Assembly: GCF_004345665.1 (NCBI RefSeq)
Contig: NZ_SLWR01000003.1
Coordinates: forward strand, 248,001-312,000
DNA length: 64,000 nt
From: Kribbella antiqua
Lineage (GTDB): Bacteria; Actinomycetota; Actinomycetes; Propionibacteriales; Kribbellaceae
Direction of reading: 5' to 3'
Of this stretch, positions 17,141 through 26,231 are shown piece after piece. The position numbers and the translations under genes were made by a program. Under the pieces are notes generated by a model. The model made no database searches and was not told where the DNA came from. It worked only from the letters and a program-made list of their open reading frames with translations. Position 1 is the stretch's first letter. Each line of letters begins with the position of its first letter.

Positions 17141-18064
17141 GTGAGTGCGCTGGGCGAGCTCGGCTCGCTCCGGCAGAAGAAACCCGCGGGTCAGAAAAAG
17201 GACAATCTGGCCGCCTACCTGTTTCTCTCGCCGTGGCTTCTCGGGCTGTTTCTCATCACCATCGGGCCGATGCTGGCCTCGCTGTATCTGGCCTTCACGG
17301 ACTACAACCTGATCCAGGCACCGGAGTGGATCGGGTTCGAGAACTTCACCCGGATGCTGTCCGACGAGCGGCTGCACAACTCGCTGCGGGTCACGTTCAC
17401 CTATGTGTTCGTATCGGTGCCGCTGCAACTCGCGGTCGCCCTGCTGCTGGCCGTCGTACTGGACCGTGGCGTCCGGGGGATGGCGTTCTACCGATCGGTC
17501 TTCTACCTGCCGTCGCTGCTCGGCTCGAGTGTCGCGATCGCGATCCTGTGGCGCCAGGTGTTCGGCACCGAGGGCCTGCTCAATCAGGTTCTGAGTCTGG
17601 TCGGGATCGACGGCAAGGGCTGGATCTCCGACCCGAGTACGGCGCTCGGCACGCTGGTGGTGCTGAACGTGTGGACGTTCGGGTCGCCGATGGTGATCTT
17701 CCTGGCCGGCCTGCGGCAGATCCCGGCGATGTACTACGAGGCCGCGTCGGTGGACGGCGCCGGCGTCTTCGGCCGGTTCTTCCGCATCACGCTGCCGCTG
17801 CTCACCCCGATCATCTTCTTCAACCTGGTGCTGCAGATCATCCACGCGTTCCAGTCGTTCACCCAGGCGTTCGTCGTCTCCGGGGGAACCGGCGGGCCGT
17901 CGGACTCGACCATGTTCTTCACGCTCTACCTCTACGACCGGGGCTTCGGCAATTTCGACATGGGCTACGCATCGGCGATGGCGTGGTTCCTGCTCGTGAT
18001 CATCGGGGTCTTCACCGCGGCGAACTTCTTCGCCTCGAAGTACTGGGTGTTCTATGACGACTGA
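17141..18064 (+). CDS. Sugar ABC transporter permease (MalF type)
   Basis: 307-aa inner-membrane permease with six predicted helices; the EAA loop that contacts the ATPase reads EAASVDGAGVFGRFFRITLP near residue 205. Works with the permease and lipoprotein encoded next. No ATPase gene is nearby, so a shared MsiK-type ATPase is likely, as is usual for actinomycete CUT1 importers. GTG start after GGAGGTAA. Overlaps the next gene by 11 bp. Confidence 0.93.
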   Translation: MSALGELGSLRQKKPAGQKKDNLAAYLFLSPWLLGLFLITIGPMLASLYLAFTDYNLIQAPEWIGFENFTRMLSDERLHNSLRVTFTYVFVSVPLQLAVALLLAVVLDRGVRGMAFYRSVFYLPSLLGSSVAIAILWRQVFGTEGLLNQVLSLVGIDGKGWISDPSTALGTLVVLNVWTFGSPMVIFLAGLRQIPAMYYEAASVDGAGVFGRFFRITLPLLTPIIFFNLVLQIIHAFQSFTQAFVVSGGTGGPSDSTMFFTLYLYDRGFGNFDMGYASAMAWFLLVIIGVFTAANFFASKYWVFYDD

Positions 18065-18938
18065 GACGATCCGAAGCACCGTGGCCGCGCGCCGGTCCAC
18101 CGGCCTCACCTGGGCCCGGATCCGGCCGCTGCTGATCCACCTCGCCCTGGCGTCCGCCGCCCTGGTGATGCTCTATCCGGTGATCTGGATGGTGGTCAGC
18201 TCACTGCGGCCCGGCAACGAGATCTTCCGCGAGCCCGGCATCCTGGTGAAGGACCTGCGGATCGAGAACTACCGGCTCGGCTGGAACGCGCTGACCGAAC
18301 CGTTCACCCGCTACCTGCTGAACTCCGCGGCGGTCGTGTTCGGCGCGGTCCTGGGCAACCTGGTGAGCTGCTCGATGGCGGCGTACGCGTTCGCCCGGCT
18401 GGAGTTCGTCGGGAAGAAGTTCTGGTTCGCGATCATGCTGCTGAGCATCATGCTGCCGATCCACGTGGTGATCGTGCCGCAGTACATCCTGTTCTCGCAG
18501 CTGGGCTGGATCAACACGTTCCTGCCGCTGATCATCCCGAAGTGGCTGGCCACCGACGCGTTCTTCGTCTTCTTGATGGTGCAGTTCATCCGCGGTATCC
18601 CGCGGGAGCTGGACGAGGCGGCCCGGATCGACGGCTGCGGCCGGGCCGGGATCTTCCTGCGGGTGATCCTCCCGCTCATGGTTCCGGCGCTGGCCACCAC
18701 GACGATCTTCACCTTCATCTGGACCTGGAACGACTTCTTCAGCCAGCTGATCTACCTGACCGACCCGAAGATGTACACCGTGCCGGTGGCGCTTCGGTCG
18801 TTCGTCGACGCGACCGCGGAATCCTCCTGGGGCTCGATGTTCGCCATGTCCGTCATCTCTCTTGTCCCGATTTTCCTAGCCTTCCTGCTCGGCCAGCGGT
18901 TCCTGATCAAGGGCATCGCCACCACCGGCATCAAGTAA
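18054..18938 (+). CDS. Sugar ABC transporter permease (MalG type)
   Basis: 294-aa second permease of a CUT1 sugar importer, six predicted membrane helices, EAA loop ELDEAARIDGCGRAGIFLRVILP at about residue 185. The ATG lies inside the previous gene's 3' end, giving tight coupling. A conserved C-terminal GQRFLIKGIATTGIK tail is present, as in MalG-like proteins. Forms a heterodimer with the MalF-type permease. Confidence 0.93.
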   Translation: MTTETIRSTVAARRSTGLTWARIRPLLIHLALASAALVMLYPVIWMVVSSLRPGNEIFREPGILVKDLRIENYRLGWNALTEPFTRYLLNSAAVVFGAVLGNLVSCSMAAYAFARLEFVGKKFWFAIMLLSIMLPIHVVIVPQYILFSQLGWINTFLPLIIPKWLATDAFFVFLMVQFIRGIPRELDEAARIDGCGRAGIFLRVILPLMVPALATTTIFTFIWTWNDFFSQLIYLTDPKMYTVPVALRSFVDATAESSWGSMFAMSVISLVPIFLAFLLGQRFLIKGIATTGIK

Positions 18939-18959
18939 TCCCTGAAAGGTGCACACATC

Positions 18960-20279
18960 ATGAGGCCGCTCATCCCTCCCACCGGCCGGCGCTTGCGCGC
19001 ACTGGCCGCCGTCGCGATCGCAACCACTCTGCTGGCCGCCAGTGCGTGTGGCGGCGACTCCGGTGGCAACAGCGGATCCGCTGACGGCAAGGTCACGCTC
19101 CGGTTCACCTGGTGGGGTGGCGACACCCGCACCAAGCTGACCCAGCAGGCGATCGACGCCTACCAGAAAGACCACCCGAACGTGACGATCAAGGGTGAGT
19201 TCGGCGACTGGTCCGGCTACTGGGACAAACTCGCCACCACGGTCGCCGCGAACGACGCACCGGACATCATCCAGATGGACGAGAAGTATCTGCGTGAGTA
19301 CGCCGACCGCGGTGCACTGCTGGATCTGAAGAAGGCCGACGGCCTGGACACGAGCAAGTTCGAACCGGACACCCTCAGCGCTGGTGAGTTCGACGGTGGC
19401 CTGTACGGACTGAACGCGGGCATCAACTCGTTCGCGATCGTCGCCAACCCGACGGTCTTCAAGGCCGCCGGCGTGGCTCTCCCGGACGACACCACCTGGA
19501 CCTGGGACGACTACACCCGGATCGCCGCGGAGCTCACCACCAAGCTGGCCGGCAAGGGCTGGGGCTCCGGCGCGCCCGGCACGAACGAGGCAGCGCTGAA
19601 CCTGTGGGCCCGCCAGCACGGCGAGTCGCTGTGGACCAAGGACGGCAAGCTCGGCGTCTCGGCCGGCCAGGTGACCGCGTTCTACCAGAACCTGCTGAAG
19701 ATGAAGGACGCCAAGGCGATTCCATCGGCGGAGTTCATCTCGCAGGACATCAACGCGTCGCTCGACCAGTCCGCGATGGCGACCGGGAAGACGGCGATGA
19801 GCTTCGTCTGGAGCAACCAGCTGAACGCCTTGAGCAAGGCGGCCGGCACGCAGCTCAAGCTGCTCCGCATCCCCAGCGTCGAGGGCAAGTCGAGCGCGAA
19901 CGGCTCCTACTACAAGGGCTCCATGTTCTGGTCGATCTCGTCGCGGTCGAAGCACCAGAAGGAAGCCGCCGAGTTCGTGAACTATCTGTCCAACAGCACC
20001 ACCGCCGGCAACATCCTGCTGGCCGAGCGGGGCGTGCCGCCGAACACCGAGATCCGCGCGGAGGTCCAGCCCAAGCTGCAGCCGGCTGACGCCGCGTCGG
20101 CGAAGTTCATCCAGGACATCGGCAAGGAACTCGGCGAACCGTCGCCGGCGCCGCCGGTGGGTGGCGGTCAGGTGGAGAAGATCATCCAGCGCTACACCAC
20201 CGAGGTGCTGTTCGGCCGGCAGGCGCCGGACAAGGCGGCGCAGGGATTCATCGACGAGGTCAACGGGGAGCTCAAGTAA
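18960..20279 (+). CDS. Extracellular sugar-binding lipoprotein
   Basis: 439-aa family-1 solute-binding protein anchored at the outer face of the membrane. Signal peptide with lipobox LAASAC, lipidated C30, followed by a Gly/Ser linker. The TWWGGDTRTKL start of the mature domain and the FGDWSGYWDKL segment are typical of family-1 binding proteins. Captures oligosaccharide or monosaccharide for the two permeases encoded just before, 21 bp upstream. The exact sugar cannot be told from sequence. Confidence 0.93.
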   Translation: MRPLIPPTGRRLRALAAVAIATTLLAASACGGDSGGNSGSADGKVTLRFTWWGGDTRTKLTQQAIDAYQKDHPNVTIKGEFGDWSGYWDKLATTVAANDAPDIIQMDEKYLREYADRGALLDLKKADGLDTSKFEPDTLSAGEFDGGLYGLNAGINSFAIVANPTVFKAAGVALPDDTTWTWDDYTRIAAELTTKLAGKGWGSGAPGTNEAALNLWARQHGESLWTKDGKLGVSAGQVTAFYQNLLKMKDAKAIPSAEFISQDINASLDQSAMATGKTAMSFVWSNQLNALSKAAGTQLKLLRIPSVEGKSSANGSYYKGSMFWSISSRSKHQKEAAEFVNYLSNSTTAGNILLAERGVPPNTEIRAEVQPKLQPADAASAKFIQDIGKELGEPSPAPPVGGGQVEKIIQRYTTEVLFGRQAPDKAAQGFIDEVNGELK

Positions 20280-20280
20280 G

Positions 20281-21429
20281 TTGCCGATGACGACGCCTGG
20301 CGTGGCCGTGGTAGGTGTCCACGGCCACGGGGCCTCACATGTCCGGAACGTGGCGCGGCTGGCCGAGACCGGCCGCGCCCGGCTGGTCGCCGTCGCCGAT
20401 CCGCGGCCCGCCGAGAACCTGCCCGACGATGTCCAGGTCTTCGCCGGCCTGGAAGAGTTGCTCAAGGCAACCGAGATCGACGTGGTGATCATCAGTACGC
20501 CGATCCAGACCCATCTGCCGCTGGCCGAACTGGCGATGCGCGCGGGTGTCGACGTACTGCTGGAGAAGCCGCCGACGGCGTCGCTGGCGGAGTTCGAAGC
20601 GTTGTCGGCGGTGATCTCGGAGACCGGGCGGGCTTGCCAGGTCGGTTTCCAGGCGCAGGCGTCGAAGGCCACTCTGACGTTGGCGTCGATGGTGGCCGAC
20701 GGGCGGTTCGGTGAGATCCGCGGGATCAGCGCGGTCGGCAAGTGGGTGCGGAAGGCCCAGTACTTCCAGCGCGCGCGGTGGGCTGGTCGCCGTACGCTCG
20801 ATGGGATCGCGGTGGTCGACGGTGCGGTGACGAACCCGCTGGCGCATTCGACCGCGGCCGCGTTGCTGCTGGACGGGTCGCAGGGCCTCGACGATGTACG
20901 GTCGGTGGAAACCGAGCTGTATCGGGCGAATCCGATCGAGTCCGACGACACCTCGACGGTCCGGCTCGTCACCGGTCGCGGTACGCCGATCCTGATCGCG
21001 GTCACGTTGTGCGCTTCGGAGCATCTGGAACCGCGGGTGATCGTGCACGGCTCCGAGGGGCGTGCCGTACTGCGGTACGCCTCGGACACGCTCGAGTTCG
21101 ACGACGGCACGGTGCGGAAGTTCGAGCGCGACGACCTGCTGGAGAACCTGCTCGACCATCGCGCGGATCCGGCCGTACCGCTGTCTGTGCCGCTGTCGGC
21201 GACGGGTGGATTCACGAAGGTCGTCGAGGCCGTACGGGTCGCTGAGGATCCGGCCCGGATTCCCGCCGAGTGCGTTCGCTGGGAAGGCGACGGGCTCGAG
21301 CGGCACCCGATCGTGCTCGACGTGGAGAAGTGGATCGATCGTGCGTCGGACGAACTCGCGTTGTTCAGCGAGCTCGGCGCGCCCTGGACTCAACAGGAGA
21401 AGACGATTGACGCAGAACCTCGGCTGTAA
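20281..21429 (+). CDS. Gfo/Idh/MocA-family oxidoreductase
   Basis: About 382-aa NAD(P)-dependent sugar dehydrogenase-like enzyme: Rossmann start VAVVGVHGHGASHVRNVARL, EKPPTA signature near 98 holding the catalytic lysine. Likely oxidises or epimerises the imported sugar or sugar acid in the cytoplasm. TTG start two bases after the binding-protein gene is favoured by GGGGAG ten bases upstream; ATG at 20287 is the alternative. The dinucleotide motif is GVHGHG rather than the usual GxGxxG. Overlaps the DUF6807 gene by 23 bp. Confidence 0.87.
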   Translation: MPMTTPGVAVVGVHGHGASHVRNVARLAETGRARLVAVADPRPAENLPDDVQVFAGLEELLKATEIDVVIISTPIQTHLPLAELAMRAGVDVLLEKPPTASLAEFEALSAVISETGRACQVGFQAQASKATLTLASMVADGRFGEIRGISAVGKWVRKAQYFQRARWAGRRTLDGIAVVDGAVTNPLAHSTAAALLLDGSQGLDDVRSVETELYRANPIESDDTSTVRLVTGRGTPILIAVTLCASEHLEPRVIVHGSEGRAVLRYASDTLEFDDGTVRKFERDDLLENLLDHRADPAVPLSVPLSATGGFTKVVEAVRVAEDPARIPAECVRWEGDGLERHPIVLDVEKWIDRASDELALFSELGAPWTQQEKTIDAEPRL

Positions 21430-22321
21430 CCATGCCGTCGGCCGCTCGATCCAGGTCACGGCGGGCGACGGCGAGCTGTTCACCTACGTCTACCAGGCGA
21501 CCGATCCGCAACTGGAGTCGCCGCGGCCGTTCTTCCACCCGATCCGGACGCTCGCCGGTGACCTGGTCAGTGTGTTCCGGCCGCACGACCACGTCTGGCA
21601 CAAGGGCATCACCTGGTCGCTGCCGCACTTCGGGCACGAGAACTTCTGGGGCGGGCCGACGTTCTCCAAGGATGCCGGCTACCAGCAACTCGACAACAAC
21701 GGCTCGATGAACCATGACCGGATCGACGCGCTGGACGTGTCCGACGATCTGGTCCGGTTCGCTCATCACCTGTCCTGGCGGACGCAGGCGGGTGCGCATG
21801 TGGTCGACGAGTCGCGGTCGCTGACGACGCGGTTCGCGGACGAAGGCTGGGTGCTGGTCTACGAGACGGCGATGACGAACGTGTCCGGCGAGACGATCCA
21901 GATCGGCAGCCCGACGACGGCCGGACGCGCGAATGCCGGGTACGGTGGTCTGTTCTGGCGCGGGCCGCGGTCGTTCACCAACGGGACCGTGCTGGCGCCG
22001 CAGGGCAAGGGCGGTGACGAGCTCCGGGGACAGCGCGCCGCGTGGATGGGCTTCTCCGGCAAGCACGACAACAACGACCGCGCCTCGTCGATCATCATCG
22101 CCGACGCCGCCGACAACGTCCGCCACCCACCCGAGTGGTTCGTCCGCTCCGAAGACTTCGCCGCCGTCTGCCCGGCCCCCTTCTTCTCCGAAGAACTCCC
22201 CTTCGAGTCCGGCTCCACGCTCCGCTTCCGGTACGCCGTCCTGGTCGCCGACGGAGCCTCAGACGACCAACGCGCCGCCGCCCTTGCAGCCCAGGCCCAG
22301 AAGGCCCTCGCGGCTGGGTGA
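21407..22321 (+). CDS. DUF6807/PmoA-like protein of a glycan locus
   Basis: 304 aa matching the 'PmoA family' (DUF6807) proteins found with Gfo/Idh/MocA dehydrogenases in carbohydrate loci; the His-rich FRPHDHVWHKGITWSLPHFGHENFW segment near residues 55-80 is the family hallmark. Despite the name it is unrelated in role to methane monooxygenase. TTG start seven bases after AGGAGA, inside the 3' end of the dehydrogenase gene, so coupled. Cytoplasmic, function not experimentally settled; beta-sandwich fold suggests sugar binding or epimerisation. Confidence 0.82.
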   Translation: MTQNLGCNHAVGRSIQVTAGDGELFTYVYQATDPQLESPRPFFHPIRTLAGDLVSVFRPHDHVWHKGITWSLPHFGHENFWGGPTFSKDAGYQQLDNNGSMNHDRIDALDVSDDLVRFAHHLSWRTQAGAHVVDESRSLTTRFADEGWVLVYETAMTNVSGETIQIGSPTTAGRANAGYGGLFWRGPRSFTNGTVLAPQGKGGDELRGQRAAWMGFSGKHDNNDRASSIIIADAADNVRHPPEWFVRSEDFAAVCPAPFFSEELPFESGSTLRFRYAVLVADGASDDQRAAALAAQAQKALAAG

Positions 22322-22392
22322 GGTTGCGGACCGCCAGGCCATCACAATCCGCACTCGGGCGAGGCGCTGAGCGCGGCGAGCGGGGGTGGAGC

Positions 22393-23832
22393 TCAATTGT
22401 GATGGGCTGGCGGTTCGGTCGTCGCCCTCGGCAGCGCGACGATGAAGCACGTGTCGCCGGGGCGGGATCGCACGGAGACTGCGCCGCCGTGGGCTTCGGT
22501 GATGGATTGGGCGAGGGAGAGGCCTAGGCCGGAGCCGCCGGAGTCGCGGGTGCGGGAGGTGTCGGCGCGGGTGAAGCGCTTGAAGACGTTGGGCTGCAGG
22601 TCGGGTGAGATGCCGGGGCCGTTGTCGTGAATGGTGAGGACGGCCGAGTGACGGTCGTCGGTGGTCAGGCCGACCGTGACGGTGGTCCCGGCAGGCGTGT
22701 GCCGACGGGCGTTGCTGAGCAGGTTGGTGACGACCTGGTGGAGCCGCTGCTCGTCGGCCGTGACGACCACGGGCTGCGCCGGTAGGTTCACTGCCCAGTG
22801 GTGGTCGGGCCCGACGATTCGCGCGTCGGTCACCGAGTCCAGCGCCAGCCGCGTCAGGTCGACGGGTCTCAGGTCCAGCGGTCGGCCCGCGTCGAGCCGG
22901 GCCAGCAACAGGAGGTCCTCGACCAGCGAGGCCATCCGGGTGGCTTCGACCATCACCTTGCCCATGGCCTGCGGGAGGTGTTCCGGGTTACGGAGACTGA
23001 GCTGCGCATAGCCATGGATCGTGGTGAGCGGCGTACGCAGCTCATGCGAGGCATCGGCGACGAACTGCCGGACCTGCAACTCACTCCGATGCCGCGCATC
23101 CAGCGCCCGCTCCATGTGCCCCAGCAAGGTGTTCAACGCGAGCGCCACTTGGCCGACTTCGGTACGCGCGTCGGTCAGCTCGTCCGGGACTCGCGCGGTC
23201 ACTCCGATCTCGCCGGTCGCCAGTGGAATCGCCGCCACCTCGCGAGCAGTCAGCGCAACTTGGCGCAGCGGCCGCATCTGACGTCGTACGACGAACACCG
23301 CGACACCGCCGGCGGCGACGACACCGAACCCACCGAACAGCACCTCCCAACCGACCAGGCTGGTCACGGTGTTGTCGATGTCCTTGGTCGGGAGTCCGGT
23401 GATGACTGTGGTGTCGCCGATCTGCACGGCGTGCACGCGGTACTGACCGAGTCCGGCCAGGTCGACGGTGCTGTTCGCGCTGTTGGCCGGCACGTCCGAG
23501 AGTACGGCGATCACCTCGGTCGAGAGGCCGGCGAGGTCGCCGTCGGAGGTGATGACGTTGCCGTTGGCACTTGAATCGGAGATGTAGGCGGTGACGGTGC
23601 CCGCGTCCTGACCGTGCGGGTTGTCGATGTCCGGCGGCTTCGGGCCGTTCTTGTTGAGTGCGCCGATCGCCCGGCCGCTCGACGCGGCCACCTTCTCGTC
23701 GAGCTGCTTGGTCAGGTAGGAGCTGATCGCCGCCGTCGTCAGCCCACTGATCAGGATGCTGACCGTTGCCATCAGCAACACCACTGCGGTGGCCACCCGC
23801 GCGGTCAGCGAGGTCGGCAGGAAACGGCGCAT
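22393..23832 (-). CDS. Sensor histidine kinase (OmpR-group partner)
   Basis: 479-aa membrane kinase: helix 1 at about residues 9-35, extracytoplasmic sensor to about 165, helix 2 at about 175-198, HAMP to about 265, phospho-acceptor H263 in DASHELRTPLTTIHGY, N-box NLLSNARRHTP, and ATP-binding DNGPGISP and GGSGLGLSLA motifs. All catalytic boxes are intact. The ATG follows the response-regulator stop by 2 bp, but that regulator is badly truncated, so this kinase is functionally orphaned in this locus. Confidence 0.9.
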   Translation of the reverse strand: MRRFLPTSLTARVATAVVLLMATVSILISGLTTAAISSYLTKQLDEKVAASSGRAIGALNKNGPKPPDIDNPHGQDAGTVTAYISDSSANGNVITSDGDLAGLSTEVIAVLSDVPANSANSTVDLAGLGQYRVHAVQIGDTTVITGLPTKDIDNTVTSLVGWEVLFGGFGVVAAGGVAVFVVRRQMRPLRQVALTAREVAAIPLATGEIGVTARVPDELTDARTEVGQVALALNTLLGHMERALDARHRSELQVRQFVADASHELRTPLTTIHGYAQLSLRNPEHLPQAMGKVMVEATRMASLVEDLLLLARLDAGRPLDLRPVDLTRLALDSVTDARIVGPDHHWAVNLPAQPVVVTADEQRLHQVVTNLLSNARRHTPAGTTVTVGLTTDDRHSAVLTIHDNGPGISPDLQPNVFKRFTRADTSRTRDSGGSGLGLSLAQSITEAHGGAVSVRSRPGDTCFIVALPRATTEPPAHHN

Positions 23833-23834
23833 GA

Positions 23835-24221
23835 TCAGCTCGCCGGCTTGAGCACGTATCCGGCGCGGCACAGGGTGTGGATCATCGGCGGCCGGCCGGC
23901 GTCGATCTTGCGGCGCAGGTAGGAGATGTACAGCTCGACGATGTTGGCCTGACCGCCGAAGTTGTAGTGCCAGACCCGGTCCAGGATCTGCCCCTTGCTC
24001 AGTACGGCGGTGCGCCGCAGCTGCAGCCGGATCCGGGCCACCACTTCCTCGAGGCTGAACGGCTTGGTCACATAGTCGTCACCACCGGCGGTCAGCCCGG
24101 CCACCCGATCCTCGACCGAGTCCCGCGCGGTGAGGAACAGGATCGGCACCTCGGGCAGCACGGTGGCGAGGTTGGTGTTCGGCGTCATGACTTCAGGATG
24201 TGCGCCGATGCCTACCGCCAC
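23835..24221 (-). pseudogene. OmpR-type response regulator with two deletions
   Basis: Only 128 codons remain where about 225-240 are normal. The first half of the receiver, including the phospho-acceptor Asp, is missing: the frame starts just before the [10 protein letters not shown] strand. TARD, the switch lysine in VTKPFSLEE and the receiver's end are present. Then LQLRRTA runs directly into [16 protein letters not shown], skipping about 50 residues at the start of the winged-helix output domain. Both losses keep frame. The start given is nominal. It cannot be phosphorylated, and the DNA-binding fold is incomplete. Confidence 0.8.
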
Positions 24222-24346
24222 CTGCGGGATTCCTGGGTGCTTGCTGTGAATGCGTCACCTCTCACCACCTTCCCCGGCTGCACACAGCGTCGTCACAGGT
24301 TGGGCCAGCACTGTGGTTACTTCAGCCGAGCCCGGAGGTCTGCCCG

Positions 24347-25108
24347 ATGAAAGTGATCACTGAAGATTCGTTTGCCGTCTTCGCGCCGATCGGATTGGAC
24401 GAGCTCGACGATCGGTCGGGTCTGCAGACCCGCACCGAGCGCAAGTACGTCGTACCGGTGGAGGAGCTGGAGTCGATCCTGGATGCGGTGGATCGCGAGG
24501 CGCGGGTGCTGGAGATTGGTGGACGCCGGCGGTTCGGCTACGAGTCGACGTACTTCGACACGCCTCAGCTCACGAGTTATCTGGCGACTGCGCAGGGGCG
24601 GCGACGGCGGTTCAAGCTGCGCACCCGGGTGTACGCCGATACCGGTGAGTGCTGGTTCGAAGTGAAGACCAAAGGCCGGCGCGGCATCACGGTCAAGCAC
24701 CGGCTTCCCTACTCCTTGGAACACCACGAGACAGTGACCGCTGCGGCGCGCTCGTTTGCTGACCGGCAGCTCAAGGAAGCGTCAGTCGACGTCGACACGT
24801 CGAGTCTGAGTCCGACGCTGCGTACGTCGTACGACCGGACGACCTTGCTGCTTCCCGCATCGGGGTCACGCGTCACAGTCGACCGCGACCTGCGCTGGGA
24901 GGCTGCGTCCGGTCGCCTGTGGGTCGGCGACTATCTGGTGCTCGAGACCAAGACGACTCCCGGGGCCGACACCGATCTGGACCGCGCGCTCTGGTCGCTC
25001 GGCCATCGCCCGGTCCGGCTGTCGAAGTACGGCACCGGCCTGTCGCTGCTCTGGCCGGAGCTCCCCGGCAACAAGTGGCATCGCCTACGCCACTTGGATT
25101 TTTCCTGA
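24347..25108 (+). CDS. VTC-domain (polyphosphate polymerase-like) protein
   Basis: 253-aa protein with a VTC-type triphosphate tunnel fold: TERKYVV at residues 30-36, the basic strand RRRRFKLRTRVY near 98, CWFEVKTKGRRG near 117, and an acidic VLETKTT strand near 200. In yeast Vtc4 this fold makes polyphosphate; bacterial members usually sit with CotH and DUF4956 membrane proteins, neither of which is here. ATG start chosen for GGAGG nine bases upstream; the frame stays open upstream over the regulator remnant. Confidence 0.85.
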   Translation: MKVITEDSFAVFAPIGLDELDDRSGLQTRTERKYVVPVEELESILDAVDREARVLEIGGRRRFGYESTYFDTPQLTSYLATAQGRRRRFKLRTRVYADTGECWFEVKTKGRRGITVKHRLPYSLEHHETVTAAARSFADRQLKEASVDVDTSSLSPTLRTSYDRTTLLLPASGSRVTVDRDLRWEAASGRLWVGDYLVLETKTTPGADTDLDRALWSLGHRPVRLSKYGTGLSLLWPELPGNKWHRLRHLDFS

Positions 25109-25112
25109 CACG

Positions 25113-26021
25113 TCAGAGAATTTCGTCCGCGGCTTCGCGCAGAGCGGTGAACTCGCGCTCGGCCCAGCCCTCGCCGCGTGACTCGGTGCCGCGGAAGGTC
25201 GGCTTGTCGAGGAGGTGGAAGCCGAGATTGGAGAGACGGGCGACGACGCGAAGGTAGGGGATCGCGGCTTCGTCGTCGGCGGAGATCGTCCGGCGGGAGG
25301 TGTAGCCGGTCTTGAAGGCGTTCCAGTACGGCGTGGTGGCGACGCCGGTGAAGTCGGCGGCAAGGTATCCGGGCCCGGCGAGGTCGAAGTCGTACAAGGT
25401 GAGGCCGGTGTTGCTGACCAGGAGGTTGTCGAGGGATACGTCGCCATGGCAGATGCCGCGGGTGAGATGGTACTGCGCGAGGTTGTTCCGTACAGCCGCG
25501 TCGAGAGACCGGAGCAGGTTTTCCTCCGCGGGAGCAAGGTGCGGGCGGAGTTCGTCGAGACTGTATGGCAGGTTGGTGCCACGACGGGGAAATTCAGGCA
25601 CATACGAGTCGGCGATTTCGTGGAACCGGGCAACCAGTCCGCCGAACTCCCGATACAGCCCCTCCTCGTACGGCGGCTTGGCACCATCGAGGAATTCCTG
25701 GAGCACGAACGCGCGGGGTCCCTCAGGTGCGTCGAGGCTGCCGGCCGGGTCGCCATCGGGCAGCGGATGAACGGCTGGTGTCAGCAGTCCATGGGCGACG
25801 AGATGGGCCGAAAGCCCTGTCTCCCAACGGACTTCGTCCGGTTGCCGTCCGCCGTACCGGTAGAGCTTGAGGACGTAACGGGCGTCCTTCGCCGCCACCA
25901 GATAGACGTCGTTCACCAAGGAGCGGAGCAGCGTGCATCCGGTGAAGGGGATGCCGTAGCGTTTGCCCAGGTACGTCGCCAGTGCCTCGGGGGCGGGGAG
26001 TGAGCGCAGCGTCGGAAGCAC
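25113..26021 (-). CDS. APH/homoserine-kinase-like phosphotransferase
   Basis: About 302 aa of aminoglycoside phosphotransferase fold: ATP-site lysine in YVLKLYRYGG near residue 52, hinge VLQEFLDG, Brenner motif CHGDVSLDNLLV and metal-binding LYDFDLAGPGY. Such proteins phosphorylate small molecules (homoserine, choline, fructosamine, drugs); none is specified here. The GTG start is placed at the family-like N terminus; the longer open frame upstream is compositionally unlike protein. No ribosome site is seen, so a leaderless transcript is possible. Convergent with the VTC gene, 4 bp apart. Confidence 0.83.
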   Translation of the reverse strand: MLPTLRSLPAPEALATYLGKRYGIPFTGCTLLRSLVNDVYLVAAKDARYVLKLYRYGGRQPDEVRWETGLSAHLVAHGLLTPAVHPLPDGDPAGSLDAPEGPRAFVLQEFLDGAKPPYEEGLYREFGGLVARFHEIADSYVPEFPRRGTNLPYSLDELRPHLAPAEENLLRSLDAAVRNNLAQYHLTRGICHGDVSLDNLLVSNTGLTLYDFDLAGPGYLAADFTGVATTPYWNAFKTGYTSRRTISADDEAAIPYLRVVARLSNLGFHLLDKPTFRGTESRGEGWAEREFTALREAADEIL

Positions 26022-26231
26022 AAAGACGAGGTTAAAACTCGGAGGTGTGAAGCCGGGCCGAAGTGGGGAGGTTCGAGACGTTTCCGGATTCGCCTCCCCT
26101 CTTGGGGCCGGAAACAGGTAGCCTCTTGCAGCGCCCTTCCGGGAGCTGTGCCCTTTGTGGGGGAGGGGCCGCCGTACGACCATTTACCGACGAAACTGCC
26201 GGAGAGCCCAAACCGGTCAGGAGACCACGTC

